This document shows positions 44,646 to 57,271 of a stretch of DNA of 64,000 bases, in pieces. Below the pieces are notes generated by a model, which was not told the DNA's origin, did not search any database, and was given only the letters and a program-made list of their open reading frames with translations. The position numbers and the translations under genes were made by a program. Location: assembly GCA_947179155.2 (NCBI GenBank), contig OX359265.1:55315040-55379039 (forward strand). Reading direction: 5' to 3'. How positions within the stretch are numbered: position 1 is the stretch's first letter; every line of letters starts with the position of its first letter. Source of the stretch: Hedera helix (taxonomy: Eukaryota; Streptophyta; Magnoliopsida; Apiales; Araliaceae).

Positions 44646-45160
44646 AATCTGCTATATATCCTCCGTAAGTCTCCCACATTGAAACAACGAAAAGAAGCAG
44701 ATGAGCGATAAAAAGTAAAATGGCCATCGCAACCAGGAAAGAGCCCAGTATGATCCATTTGTGCTGTATTGTTCTTCTGAAACCTTCTTTGCAGGCATGG
44801 CAGTTGTAACATAAAACGGTCTGGTCATTGCTCCACAAACCACAGTCAATGTCATATGGGTTCGAGCTATCTACCACTCCATCTTCACCCTTTTGCCAAA
44901 AGGTTGCATTCACATACTCCATATCACAACTTGCTGGTGGCCTGCAACACCCCGACTGAAAAAAATATATATTGCCAAACTAGGAATTAATCACTTAATT
45001 ATTATTATGTATATATATAAGACAACTTTACTAGACATAAAATTTTACACAAATTCTATCTCACCGTTAAAAAGTGATGTATGATATGAATTTCTGTGTC
45101 AAACCTCACTTTTTAATGGTGAGATAGAGTTTGTGTTTGATATTTGTATAAGTAGATTTA

Positions 45161-45196
<36 letters not shown>

Positions 45197-46237
45197 AACT
45201 AATATGTATGCTTTTTTCTTAAACTAACATGTATACTTTTTTCTTAAATATTATTATCTCTACCACTTCTCTTTAAGAATTAGTACAAGTACATTACAAT
45301 TTTCAATTTCTCTTTAAGAAAAAAAAGAAACAAGCAAAATAACTTCAGAACATTGCTCATAACCTTGATTTTGACTTTATTTTTAGCGACCACAACTTTC
45401 ATGAAAGGGTGCTCGATCTTGTGTATCAAAGATTTTGGAAACTCGATTTTGCTCACATTAATTTAGAAAATGATTTTGAGTGCTTGGCGATAAGACATTG
45501 AATTATTAAACAAATTAAATCAAACTAATTAAAATGAGTAATGCTGCATAAACAAAATTTTAAAAAATACATACAGTAATCTAACATAATGAAACCCAAA
45601 TGAACAAATTAACTAATGAAATAAATTAAATTGGGGAGCGGTACCTCCACGGGTGACAATTTAGTCGTGGTGAAATCATAGAACTTCATCAAATACCTCA
45701 AGGACAAACTTTGGCAAGCACTTTTATCGATTTAATTCTGTTCCAGTTATCGCTGTCAAATATATGCATTTTGATACTCTCAGGTGAACCAGATATGGTT
45801 CCACTATCCATCTTGTAAGCTCCCACTAGCGCAAGTCCCACAATGAGCATCACCATCAATGGAACCATTAGTAAAAGCACTCCGGGCATCGGTAGTCGCG
45901 ATCTCATAATCAAGAACAATGCAACATTGCTTAGAACAAACATAACAATCAATCCGACAACGATCCCATACTGTAGCTTATGCAGCTTCAATAGGTATTC
46001 GCAGTCGTAGTCTCGCACGTAGAGCAACCAAATGATTGAAGCAAGAATTGGAAGGGATAGAAGGAAAGTGAGAAAGGATAATGGAAGCTTGATAAGATTC
46101 ATTTTGGTTATTTTTGGTTTAGTACTAGTACTAAGACTACTCTTTTGATTTTCTTGTTGATCTTGTTTAGTTGGTGTACTTGTTGGTTCTGCGACTGTTA
46201 CTGAAACTGTTTCGGTGGGGTTTGTGTTTTCAGCCAT
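44646..46237 (-). pseudogene. Tetraspanin gene broken by a copia insertion and a frameshift
   Basis: Two exons on the minus strand: 46237-45645 and 44955-44646, with AG|GT signals at 45645 and 44955. Exon 1 has a 45-residue polar N-terminal extension, TM1 at about 51-72, TM2 at 90-111 and TM3 at 117-140, then the start of the large loop (SDNWNRIKS). Exon 2 starts SGCCRPPASC, the plant GCC(K/R)P loop motif, then more loop cysteines and TM4 (WIILGSFLVAMAILLFIAHL). The frame meets TGA at 45700-45698; the rest of exon 1 (LRYLMKFYDFTTTKLSPVE) is in another frame, so one base is lost or two gained near 45701-45706. A loop cysteine normally after RIKS is also replaced. The cytosolic tail is cut by the copia LTR at 44645. 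The long N-terminus and the place beside COX6B suggest a TET15-like gene (inference). Confidence 0.85.
45020..45165. mobile_element. Fold-back MITE-like hairpin in the tetraspanin intron
   Basis: Arms of about 60 bp; the core pair is TATCTCACCGTTAAAAAGTG and its near-complement CACTTTTTAATGGTGAGATA. The inverted similarity spreads outwards through ACACAAATTCT. A pure AT dinucleotide run follows at 45164-45193. Confidence 0.6.
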
Positions 46238-46880
46238 GGCTATATATTTTGAGGAAGAGAAAACTGGAATTTTATTGCATAATATTCATGTTTTGATCAA
46301 AGCATATTTAGTGTATGAGGAGAAGCACGTAGGGTTTCAAGGGTTTTCATGTTAAAGTGCTGAGTGTGTTTTTTAGTACCAAGTCAACATCGATCTTTTT
46401 TTGCATGATGGTTAAACTCTTCATATTTTAAGGATGGGTAGTTGAGGAATGAGTTGAGAGTTTGACTGTATCTATCTATTATCAAGTAAGAGAATTTGCT
46501 TTGGTGGTGATGATCGGTCAAATTTATCACAGTGAAAATTACCTTAAGACACTCATTTTTGAAATGAAGGAATTGTTTATAATGCAAAAAGGAGGGACAC
46601 ATTTTTTTCTTCCCCTTTTCTCTCAAGAAGGATGAAGTATTTTGTCATGTGTTTTCTTCGATATACATTATTTTAAAACAAAAATCTTTTTTTCTTTTAT
46701 TTTTTACTTCTTAATAGTTAAATAATGAACTTCAGGTCTAGTCAATGGAGCCTAAGAAGTGAGTTGAAACTCTCAAGTTGCTTTTGTGTGGAATAGTAAA
46801 AATGTTTATCATAAGATTCTATCAATCATATATGTCTTCCTATTAACCAGCTCAACAAAGGTGAAAATAAGATTAAGAGG
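46238..46880. other. Upstream region of the broken tetraspanin
   Basis: Divergent spacer between the tetraspanin and COX6B. No coding exon is recognised; open frames here are short and without family resemblance. Confidence 0.45.
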
Positions 46881-47286
46881 CAGGGGTCTTCAAACGGTTA
46901 AAATCGAATTGAATCGAACTGAACCGAACCGAATCGGTATCGAAAAAAAAAAAAAATTAATATCGGAACCGGTACGGTTTGGTACCGATTATTAACTGAA
47001 AATAATAATAATAATTATTAATATTATTTTTATTATTATTAGTAATTATTTATTAATAATAATAATAATTATTATTATTATTGTTATTATTTTTATTATT
47101 ATTAGTATTATTAGTAATTATTTATTAATAATAATAATTATTATTAAAAAAAAAGATAATCGGTACAACCGGTTCGGTCCAGTATGTACCGGACCCCCAA
47201 AACATCAAACCGGTCGATTTTGTATCAAACTAACCAGTTCGGACCGGTTCGGTTCACGAAAAAATCGAAAAATATGAACAACCCTA
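46881..47286. mobile_element. hAT-type non-autonomous element
   Basis: Starts CAGGGGTCTTCAAACGG and ends ...AACAACCCTA, whose complement is TAGGGTTGTTC; these are degenerate hAT-like ends. The subterminal parts are rich in CGGTTCGGT and ACCGAACCGAA words in opposite orientation. The middle is AAT/ATT microsatellite. Flanking octamers TTAAGAGG and TTTAGAAG match at 6 of 8 positions. Confidence 0.6.
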
Positions 47287-47524
47287 TTTAGAAGAGATAT
47301 TCAAAATAAAAAAAATAAATAGAATAATTAATATTATTACTTTTAGATAGTGTATAATAGTTATTTTGTTTATATTAAAATTTTAATATATGTCTCCAAT
47401 TCTACAAAGGCAACTAAAAATAAGGTATACAAACAAAATTGGCCGAGGATTAAAACAAAAAAATGGACCGAGGATTAAAAGGGCTCAATGTAACTAGGCT
47501 AAAAAATCTAACTCGTGGTCCAGC

Positions 47525-47608
47525 TGGGCCATCTTCTGTCAAACGGGTGGATCCTGGTTTCATTTGCCATTAGTGAACCGGAAAGAGGGACCTGACCCAT
47601 CGTATAAA
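47525..47608 (+). promoter_or_regulatory. COX6B core promoter: site II element and TATA box
   Basis: TGGGCC at 47525-47530 (in AGCTGGGCCATC) fits the site II element that TCP factors use in many plant nuclear genes for mitochondrial respiration. TATAAA at 47603-47608 lies 85 bp before the ATG, implying a start near 47635. The sequence match is direct; the use is inferred from the known promoters of COX genes. Confidence 0.5.
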
Positions 47609-47692
47609 ACGCAAATTTTCTTTTTCCTTGAACATTTTTGTCGTTGAGTTGGAGCTCTGAATTCCTAGACCTTGAATTTGACCTGATCAGAA

Positions 47693-50600
47693 ATGGCTGA
47701 GGTAACATAAGCCCTCATTTTCTTTCATATCGTACTTGTTCGTTCTAAATTTCCATTGACCGTAAATATTTTAGCATTATTCGCAACCCAAACGTAGGAT
47801 CCTTCTCTGTTATGCTTAAAGAATTTGTGCAGTAGTTTGTTTATGCTTTTCTACAACTTTTTAAAAATTGTTCAATTTTTAAGTTTTCTTATGTAGTTGA
47901 TGCTTATCAGAATGATATCTAGGATGACATTAGGTGAATTAGTCTGGTTGTCATTTAAGAAATGGCTGCTTCAGTATTTTGTATGCTCTTTTTAGGGGTA
48001 AGATAATTCTGAAAATTTTAAGATTCCTGGCATCGTAGAAAAATGGACAGCAACTAATACTTTTCTGAAGTCATAGTTGTCATAAACAAGAATCATATAG
48101 TGGTGTAGAGACCCTTCCAATACATAACTTTATTTTTGAAGGGAAACAGACACGTAAATACTCTTTACTAAATGGTTATAATAGTGCAAAAATTCAGCAT
48201 ATGTAAATAAGTATTGTATGTGCATAAATGTTTATGTTCTTTTATTCCAAATCCAGTTATTTCATTTTCCATTTTGCTTAGTATAAATGAGCCATAAAAT
48301 AATCTTTCTCTTATGCGTGCGTGCACACGTGTTGTATGTGTGTGTGTGTGTTTGTGTGTGTGTTTGTGAGAAGTGGAGAGAGGATGGAGTTAGATTATTT
48401 ATTTATTATTAATTTTTTACGTTTCTGTAGAGTTGGGCTTTTTTCATAGAGGAAGGATGAAAGGGATGCTTTATGATGATTTCTCTTTTTATATTTGCAA
48501 AGGAAATATCAAAACAAAGTGCCAAAGGAAAAGGGTTCACAGTTGCAAATTTTTTAAAACTTCAATGAAGTTTCATATTGTGATGGAGTTGTGTTGAGAT
48601 GAGGCCCAAATTCATATTAAATATAAGGGGAGCACTATCTCTACTAGTTTTTATGATATTTTCACATGGTTCCCTCTCTCACATGGGAGTAAGGCGGATC
48701 CCACTTCCATGTGAGAAGGGACCATGTGGAAATATAACAACTAGATGTGGAAATATCAATCTCCTTAATGTAATTATGTCTTTTTGGTAAAAAAGGAATG
48801 ATGATTAATATTGTCTAGCAATTTTATTCTTAAAGAATTTTTATTGGGGGAACATGAGGAAAACAGGTAGCGAGAAACAAATAAGAGGTGGGTCATGACA
48901 CAATAGAAAGAGGTTGTCATGATATCTAATTGATGGCACGGAGGAGGTTGAAGTGGGAAGGATTATTACATTTGCTTTGCGCTGATGATGATACTTTATT
49001 TTATTTTGTTACTAAGAAATCTGGGATGATAATTTGACAGATGTCTTTGAGGTGCAAAGCGGTTGAGGCCCCTTTGAATTGTTCAAAAATATATTTTTAA
49101 TTTCACTAATTTTCAGATATACTGGCTTTCTGGCCTTTTACTGTATTTCTTTGTCTTATTTTATTTCCTTTCCCCTTTTCTGTCTGTTCCTTTAGATTGA
49201 ACTGAAAACTGCACCAGCTGATTATCGCTTCCCAACAACAAATCAAAGCAGACATTGCTTCACGCGCTACATCGAGTTTCACAGGTACAATTTCTCAGCA
49301 TGAAGGCACTTTTAGGGGCATTTTATTTTTTATTTTTTGGCAGTTGTATATTGTAGCCTATAGTGGAAATGATCAACTGTCATTTTTCCTTGGTAACTTA
49401 ATATTAGACTGCAAATGTGAATCAAGCAAGCTAGATCTGCTTGGGTTTGCCTTGAACAGGCTTTGAGAGTGTTCTACTTAATCTTATGCTTCTATCAAGC
49501 TCTAACACTGTTTAGTTTCCTGTAGACTTCATCAGTTTAGGCCTCACTTGGTTCAATTTTAGTTTATTTTAATTTTTACACATATTTGTCTAGATGAAAT
49601 GCTATATTCCTAAACCAATATGAATATTGATGTTGTATAGAATACATTGAATGTTGGAAGAAACTTACGCGGTTAACGAAAATGTATTCAAGGACCATCT
49701 GGCACATATTTGGATAAATTGGAGCCACACTATATCATTTGATTTTATTTGTCCTTAATTTGGATCGTAAGTATACACCTGAACTGTTATGGGAGTTGCA
49801 TAATGAGTGGAATAAGAGATGGATACAACACTAATTACCGAAGAAAATCCTTCTTTAATGAGCAAAATCAACTTGAGTTTATCCTGTTCAGGCTTGTTTT
49901 ATATCTGAGGCGAGCCCAAGCTTGTTCTCGATCTTAGTTAATTTGTTTTTAAGAAGATCAAGTTTGCAAGTGAGCCAAGCTGTTTATGTAAACTGTTTTC
50001 ATCTACGGAATTACTTAATACGATGCTTCGAAGGCTTTCAAGTAACCTAATTTTTAGATAAGTAACGTTGTCTTTCTTTTCCCTCATTCTTCCTTTAACA
50101 ATTGTAGGTGCATAGCAGCAAAGGGGGACGGGTCTGCTGAATGCGAGAAATTTGCCAAATACTACCGTTCCCTCTGCCCAGGTGAATGGGTAAGTCATTT
50201 GCTTGTTGATTTAGCTATTGTTTCTTGTTTTCTTTGAGCTAGTAGTCTTTATGGTGCTTTTGCTTGCGAGGTTTATGGCTGTCATAATTGAGCAAAGTAA
50301 AATTTTGCTATTCCTTTATCTACACCTTGTCTTCCCCACATCAATACCAAAGAAATCAATTCCTTAAATCTACTTTCTTAGTAGTTCTGTCCCTATATAT
50401 CCCAGAATAAGCTTACATTTGATGAAGTTTGTGATGTGCACTATGAGGGGATAGATGGGGATTGAGGTTGAAATGATGAATCCTCTTGTGAAACTGAGAA
50501 CTGGAAAATTTTGCAAATTCAAAGTAACTAGGATAAATTTGGTTTCAGTAATCACCTGATTTAAAATGTTCATCCCCTGCATCTCTCAACAAGTTTTTAT

Positions 50601-50905
50601 CGGAGTATTCTTTTGTCATAATTATTGGTTTTTATTACCTTCTTCCCATTCCCATCAGTCTTGCCAAATATCTTATCAGTTCGTGATAAAGCTATGCCCC
50701 AAGTTGATAGTAATCCTTGTTAAGAGCTTTGTTGTGACACAAGTGTGAGGCGATATATTTAATGGCTATTGGCTATTACTATCCAGCTACTTTGAACTTA
50801 TTAAAAAAATTAATTCCACTTAATCTGATATTTGGCATGCTTGACTTGTGAAAGAAAGGAGCTTCATGCCATAGGTATATATGTTATCTGATCCTCTCTC
50901 TCTCA

Positions 50906-50972
<67 letters not shown>

Positions 50973-53739
50973 GCTAAATACAGTTTAGTTACATGAAATT
51001 TTACCCTACTCACAATTCGGCCCATAAACTAATTGGGCTTACACATCCGTTACATCAAGTATATAATTTCACACAATTTAGTCCCCTAAATCAATTTTCA
51101 GTAAAAATTGGCCGGAATACCTAATTTTCTGGTAAGGTAAGTATTTTTATACGGTTTAACTGTATTAAAATACGATTTGACTCCAGTTTGGGGGCCAAAT
51201 TGTGAGGAAAATGGAACTGTATAACTAAAGTGTATTTAACCTAAAAAAATTCACAAACCCTAAATTTAATTTTAAAATAAAACTATTAAACTTAATTTTT
51301 TTTGTTAATAGAACCAAATAAAAGTAGTGGTTATTTATTTATTTCATTTATATTTAAATAATTATTTAGATAAAGAACATTGAATAAATAATGTAAATTT
51401 TTTATTATACTAAATAAATTCAAGTTTTTCGAGGTTTTCTAAATTATAAAATAAATAAATACACGCTTTGTTATATATTCTTGTTAATTTATAAAAGTTT
51501 AAAATTTAAATTTGATAATTTATTTTGATACATACAAGGTATTAATTAGCATTTTTATTTTTTGTTAAACAATATTTTGTATAATTTTTATTTTTTAGAT
51601 TTTTTTATTTTCTGTTATACTAAATAAGTTAACGTTTTCTATTCTACACAGGATGTGTTCTTGTGTTTTAATATAATAGGTTGCTTTTAATATTCAGATA
51701 TTAACTATAATGTATTATTTATTTTGCATTTGAAAATAAATTTATTTCAAATTTTCATTTGAAAAAAAATTATTTCAATTTTGTATATAAGTTAATTATT
51801 CTATATTTTAAAATTATGTTATTTTTTTTCTTTGTTTTCTAAAGTATGATTTAAATAAATACACCATTTGTTATATATTCTTTTTAATTTATAAAAGTTT
51901 AAAATTTAAATGTGATAATTTATTTTGACACATATACGGTATTAATTAACATTTTTATTTTTTGGCATAATTTTTATTTTTTTATACTAAATAAGTTCAC
52001 GTTCTTTATTCTACGCAGAATATGTTCTTATGTTTTAATATTATAGATTGCTTTTAATATTCAGATATTAACTATAATGTATTATTTATTTTGTATTTGA
52101 AAATAAATTTATTTCAATTTTGCATTTAAAAATAATTTTATTTCAAATTTTCATTTGAAAATAAGTTTATTTCAATTTTGCATATAAGTTAATTATTTTG
52201 TATGTTATGTTATTTTTTTTCTTTGTTTTGTAAATTATAATTTTAATAATACACCATTTGTTATATATTCTTTTTAATATATAAAATTTTAAAAGTGATC
52301 ATTTATTTTGATACATATACGCTGTTGTTTGGCATTTTTATTTATTTTATTTTTTATTATTTTTTGTTAAACATTATTTGGTATAATTTTTATTTTTTAT
52401 TCTACTAAATAAATTTACGTTTTCTATTCTATGCAAGATGTGTTCTTATGTTTTAATGTAATAGGTTGCTTTTTATATTCAAATATTAACTATAATGTAT
52501 TATTTATTTTGCATTTGAAAGTAAATTTATTTAAAATTTGCATTTGAAAATAAATTTATTTCAATTTTTCATTTGAAAATAAATTTATCCTACACATCCG
52601 TTACACCAAGTTCCAGTCTCCTCACAATTTGACCCATAAATACGGTCAAACCGTATAAACTCATTAGGGTCCGACCGGATTGTCATTCGGGTCGGGTTTT
52701 TTGGCCAATTTTTGACGAAAATTGCCTTTGGGGGCATATATTGTGTGAAATTAAGTATTTGATGTAACGGATGTGCAAGCCTAATTAGTTTGGGGGGCGA
52801 ATTATGAATAGGGCGGAACTTGGTGTAACTAAAGTGTATTTAACCTTATATATATATATATATATATATGTCTTACAGAAGAGGTAGAGGAGAAAGATGA
52901 ATAATTTTGCATATATTTGGTTATATAAAAGTTATTCTCTTGTGCTAGTCATTGTAATTGCCCTTGGCTTTCCTCAACGACAAGTGGGTTGTCACTTTTT
53001 AACAGCATGATTCATTATGATTTTCTGTGTATTATTAACATTCGATCACTTGACGTATCAAATTGATGAGAAGTATCAACGTAGCAACCTATATCCAGCC
53101 CTCAAGTTATAGAAGAAAGCAGTGAGCACTGATACTGACTGCCCCCCAGAAAAGTTGCGGGGTTTCTACTCTTGAAAAGTTTTGGGGTTCTCCTTTTCCA
53201 GCCTATGTGACGCTAAGCTGATTGAATCTATATGAAGTTTGTTGTTCTGTAGGGAGAGGCTATATTAGTTCCTTTTTAAATTCTTCCATTTGTTGATTAG
53301 ACTCAGCTTTTTATTTGTTCATATACTTTAAGAATCTTCATATGCTTATTTCCCCAGTATTTTACTGTTTATCTTTCGACTCTAGTTAATAAGAATTGTT
53401 TCAACATTACTTGCGTTTCCTAGTAATCATCAATAGCTGAAATTTGGTGAACTGTGTGTGGGAGTTTGGTATTTTTTGGTTGGTTGCAGACGTTTGTTGA
53501 GTGTATGGTGTAATGTCACTGGCCATTTCTTCCAGCATATCTTGTTTATGTCTGCCCTCATTTATGTCCTTGAAATCTATTGTGTTTATTTTTTTATTTT
53601 TCTCATCTTTAATGTAGTAATAACTTGTGAAGAGGGAGTTAAAATTTCTTAACTTGTTAAATATCCCGTTTACTACATGCTGCAGGTTGATAGGTGGAAC
53701 GAGCAGAGAGAGAATGGTATTTTCCCGGGTCCTCTTTAA
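47693..53739 (+). CDS. COX6B: Cytochrome c oxidase subunit 6B, four exons, intact
   Basis: Exons 47693-47701, 49196-49284, 50108-50189 and 53686-53739 join in frame to 77 residues ending FPGPL. The CHCH fold of the family is clear: CX9C in HCFTRYIEFHRC and CX10C in CEKFAKYYRSLC, the two disulfide-linked helices formed by the Mia40 pathway in the mitochondrial intermembrane space. IELKTAPADYRFPTTNQSRH is the usual N-terminal block. The subunit joins the intermembrane-space face of complex IV and helps couple its monomers. The first exon holds only MAE, with a GAG|GTAACA donor; the ATG was chosen because it alone gives the family N-terminus. Length suits the short plant form without the long acidic extension. 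Three introns are kept; intron 3 (3.5 kb) carries repeats. Confidence 0.93.
48316..48367. repeat. GT dinucleotide microsatellite
   Basis: Interrupted TGTGTG run, preceded by GCGTGCGTGCACACGTG, inside COX6B intron 1. Confidence 0.85.
48655..48737. repeat. Inverted repeat in COX6B intron 1
   Basis: Arms of about 35 bp, 48655-48689 and 48702-48737: ATTTTCACATGGTTCCCTCT pairs with GAAGGGACCATGTGGAAAT-type sequence. The loop is about 12 bases and contains GGCGGATC. Probably a small MITE. Confidence 0.65.
50891..50970. repeat. CT then AT dinucleotide microsatellite
   Basis: CTCTCT run followed by ATATAT run, directly beside the left end of the intron 3 inverted element. Confidence 0.9.
50972..52845. 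mobile_element. Composite inverted repeat element in COX6B intron 3
   Basis: The left terminus starts GGCTAAATACAGTTTAGTTA and the right terminus is the near-complement (TAACTAAAGTGTATTTAACC). Inverted similarity continues for about 150 bp on each side and includes CACATCCGTTACATCAA. The left part (50972-51241) looks like a complete 270-bp MITE because TAACTAAAGTGTATTTAACC recurs at its right end. The right part (about 52586-52845) is a related copy in the opposite orientation with one end missing. AT runs flank the whole on both sides. Confidence 0.65.
51380..52585. repeat. Tandem array of about 0.4-kb AT-rich units
   Basis: Three diverged copies are aligned on ACACnnTTTGTTATATATTC at 51461, 51861 and 52251, so the period is 400 then 390 bp. 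Shared blocks include GGTTGCTTTTAATATTCAGA and ACTATAATGTATTATTTATT. It fills the space between the two inverted MITE copies. Confidence 0.8.
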
Positions 53740-55377
53740 TACTTATCATGATCTCATTGAAAGAGGCTTTGAAAATTCATATGGCATCTCCCTTTTGGTT
53801 GGAATTTGTTCTCTTGTTTTTGCTTGAAATCTTTGAATAAATAAGGAAAGATTAGTTATTCTTCATGTGAACTTCAGCACCGCATTGTTCTCTTCTGAAC
53901 AAGTTGTTAAAAGATCTCGAAAATGAGACCCCATTAGTCATTCCTATTTATAACATTTTTTCTTGTAGTGTTCAATTTATATCCGGTCCTTGCAACAAAA
54001 TCTTTGATTACTGAGGATTTCTGTGTGCAGTTTTTTAATATTTAGGATTTGTGTATGGTTTTTCAAAGAGGAGCCGACATGGATGGACACCTAATATGAA
54101 TTGATAGGTTATTCCAGAATTATCAAGTGGGGGTAAGTTGCGACCTTTTCCACATCTTATATGCCATATGTTTGCAACTAGATAATTATTATTTTATTAT
54201 TCATGCACCATTTTCCATCCACTGAAAAAATGGGTCACATTTGATACCTATATGAATTACTTTTATAGATATCATAAACGCTCTTGGTGAAAATTCAAGT
54301 GTCCTTTTCATGTCCCAAACGACCATAAGGGTCCGGTTAATCTTTCATAATTAAATTGTATCCCAAGTGTTCCGAGCTATCTTCGTTGAGGTGTCGGTCA
54401 AAGCCTCATCCCCAACCAGAACCGATCCTTAAAAAACTCACCTGATGCAACTTGTTTTAAATTTTCTCTAAATTATTACAAGTAAAAGTTGGGTATGGAT
54501 TTGATTAAATCTTAGACCCCGCAATTTACTACCCAGATTACGTGTCACCCATTAAATTTAAGGATTTGGATATGAATAATGTCATCTATTACAAAATGGG
54601 ATTTTTTGGTTCGGTTCATTTAAACCTAACCCGTAATAAATCAACCTGCAGGAGACTTAGTCCGTTAGTTAATATTTAATATTTTTTTTAATATTAATAT
54701 ATATTAATAATAAGTTAACTCTAATTATTTATTCTTTTTTTTTTTATATATAATTAGTCATCACTCTTTACGAATTCTTTAGAAAATTCATTCTCCCTAC
54801 ATAGAAGATGACAATGGTGAAACTGTAACTATAGTGGAGAAGAGATGATAATATCTTATTTTGCAAACAAATTTATATTTTTTTATGAATTTTTCATTGT
54901 TTTGAAACAAGTAAGTTTTATTGCTTAGAATATTTAAAATAATTTATGTTTTATTGTTCAAAAGAACTTGAAATAATTTTTATTTTAATCTTTTATTATT
55001 TAAGTACACTTAAAAAAATATGTACCTGCGGATTACCCAATCCATTAATATACGAGTCTGGGTCTGTAAAAGCATGACTCATTTAAAAACTGGTCATTAT
55101 GACCTAATTTTAAAAAATCTGATCCACAACAACCCGGTGAAACGTTTGTTTTGGTGTGGATACCGGACTTAAAACATTTTGAAATTTGAAACGTGTTAAA
55201 ATGTACTCTATTTCTATATTAATTTTTTTACTATTGTCAAAATGTAATATTTTTTACTGTAGTATATATATATGAAACAATCCAAGTCAAATCTCAAATT
55301 TCAATTGAATCAAATTTATCCAAACAATATTTTAAATTACTAGTCCAATAGTGTTTTTTTTGTCATCTTTCTCTATT
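53740..55377. other. COX6B 3' flank and AT-rich intergenic DNA
   Basis: COX6B 3' UTR, then sequence with no coding exon. No clear element ends are recognised. Confidence 0.45.
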
Positions 55378-56200
55378 AGAGACTCACTCAAAAGGTCATG
55401 ATGAAATATATTATTGTTAGTAACTTAATTTCTTATATATGGATAAATGTTTTTCACATATTTTGATTTGGGACTAGAGTTTTACAAACTCTTTTACCAC
55501 AAATTTAACAAAAAGGTAATGACTAAAATTATTAGTAATTTAATTTTTTATATAGAGATAATTTTTTCTCACATATTTTAATATGGGATTGAGATGTTAT
55601 AAACTCTTTCACTTAAACCACTAGTTCAATAATATCTTTTTGGGTGATCTTAGAATCTTAGTCCACCATAGGTCAAACCAAAAAGTTATGGTTGAATGTA
55701 TTAATTGTTAGTAATTTAATTTTTTATACAGAGACAAAATTTTCTCACATATTTTAATGTGGGATTAAGGTGTTACAAACTCTTTCACTTAAATCAAGTA
55801 TCTTCTTGAGTCATGCAATTTTTTTTTCCTTCTCATTTTTAGTCATTGTGGAATAATACTAATTGGTTTTGTGTTTCCACATCCAGACCTCTCTTTTAGA
55901 TAATATCACCTGACCTCTTTACATTATAGGATAATATCATCAACTTTCGAGAGTCGATTATAATACCATATAAAACAAAGAGGGTCAAATACTAAGTCCA
56001 ATAAATCTTCGGTCAAATCTTAAGTGCAAATCAAGTTAAATCGAATTTAAATAAGATTTTAAACTATTAATTTAATTTTAACTAACTATAGACTCACCGA
56101 TAAGATCATGAATAAAAATATTATTATTAATAATTTAATTTTTTATATATAAAAAAATAATTTTTTTTATATATTTTAATATAAGACTGGGATGTCTTAG
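55378..56200. repeat. Diverged repeats of a ~120-bp unit, four copies
   Basis: Copies at about 55378-55498, 55501-55620, 55670-55797 and 56091-56200. Each has TAGTAATTTAATTTTTTATA, then CACATATTTTAATnTGGGA and (in three) TACAAACTCTTTCACTTAAA-like sequence. Partly tandem, partly spaced. Confidence 0.75.
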
Positions 56201-56424
56201 GTTGCAAGGTGGGAGCTTCTCTTTCTAAATGAAAAATATCTGTCCATGAACTTCATTCAAAAAATATAAGATATATATCTGAGAGTGCATAACATTATGA
56301 ATGTGCTTTAAAAATTATTAAATATATTTTAATACCTCTTCAATAAAAAGGGTTTAAATATACTTTTGTACATTTTAAAATTACCGTCATATTTATAAGA
56401 GTGCGGAAATTCTACAAATATGAC

Positions 56425-57271
56425 TAGACCTGACAAATAGATCGGGCTGCGATCGAAACGGCCTAAGTTTTTTTAGGCCAAAATTTTCCGGCCCATGGCC
56501 CGGACTAACCTGCGTGCCATATGATTATTTTTTTTATATATTTTTTTAATATTTAATTATATATATATACAATTATAATATATAACATGATGTTTTGATT
56601 TTTGGCTATTCAATATATCATGCAATTTATTTTATTCAATAAAAATATACTTATTAATAAAAAATACTAAAAAATTTATGTTTAATTAAGAAATAATTTT
56701 AACTTTATAAACTATTGTGAGTATTATTTATTTAATTAAATATGTGAAACTAATAATTGTAATTAAATATCAAGTGACTAATTTTAAAAAAATGTTAGAA
56801 TAATGCCGCAAACACATTATATATGTATGTATTTATATAGTGACAATTATTTGATTATATATGTAACGTATTCTGTCATGTGTAAGTATATAAAAACATA
56901 ATTAATTATTATTTTTTATTAACATTTGCTAATCAATAATATTTTAAAAATTTTCTTATTTAAGTTCTTTCATATCTAATAATCATATGTTTGGAGATAA
57001 TAGTATTTTGAACAAATGAATAGAATTATAAAAATTTTGTTCCATAAATTGACTTAAATAATTAATGAATTAAATTATTTTTAATATTTTTTTTATGTAT
57101 TGATGTATTTATTTATTTATTTTTAAAAAAATTATTTTGGGTCATGAGCTGGACCCGGCCGGACCGGACTAAAATAGTCCGTTTTTTTTTTAACTGAAGA
57201 GTGAAAATCGATAACTCAATTTTTTTTGGATTAATCCGGCCCGCGGGCCCAAACTTTTTTTACCGGGTCTA
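56425..57271. mobile_element. hAT-type non-autonomous element, 847 bp
   Basis: Ends TAGACCTG...CGGGTCTA form a short inverted terminus. Flanking octamers AATATGAC (56417-56424) and AATATAAC (57272-57279) agree at 7 of 8 positions, the duplication length of hAT elements. GC-rich subterminal parts (GGCCCATGGCCCGG; GGCCCGCGGGCCC) surround an AT-rich core. No transposase is present. Confidence 0.75.
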
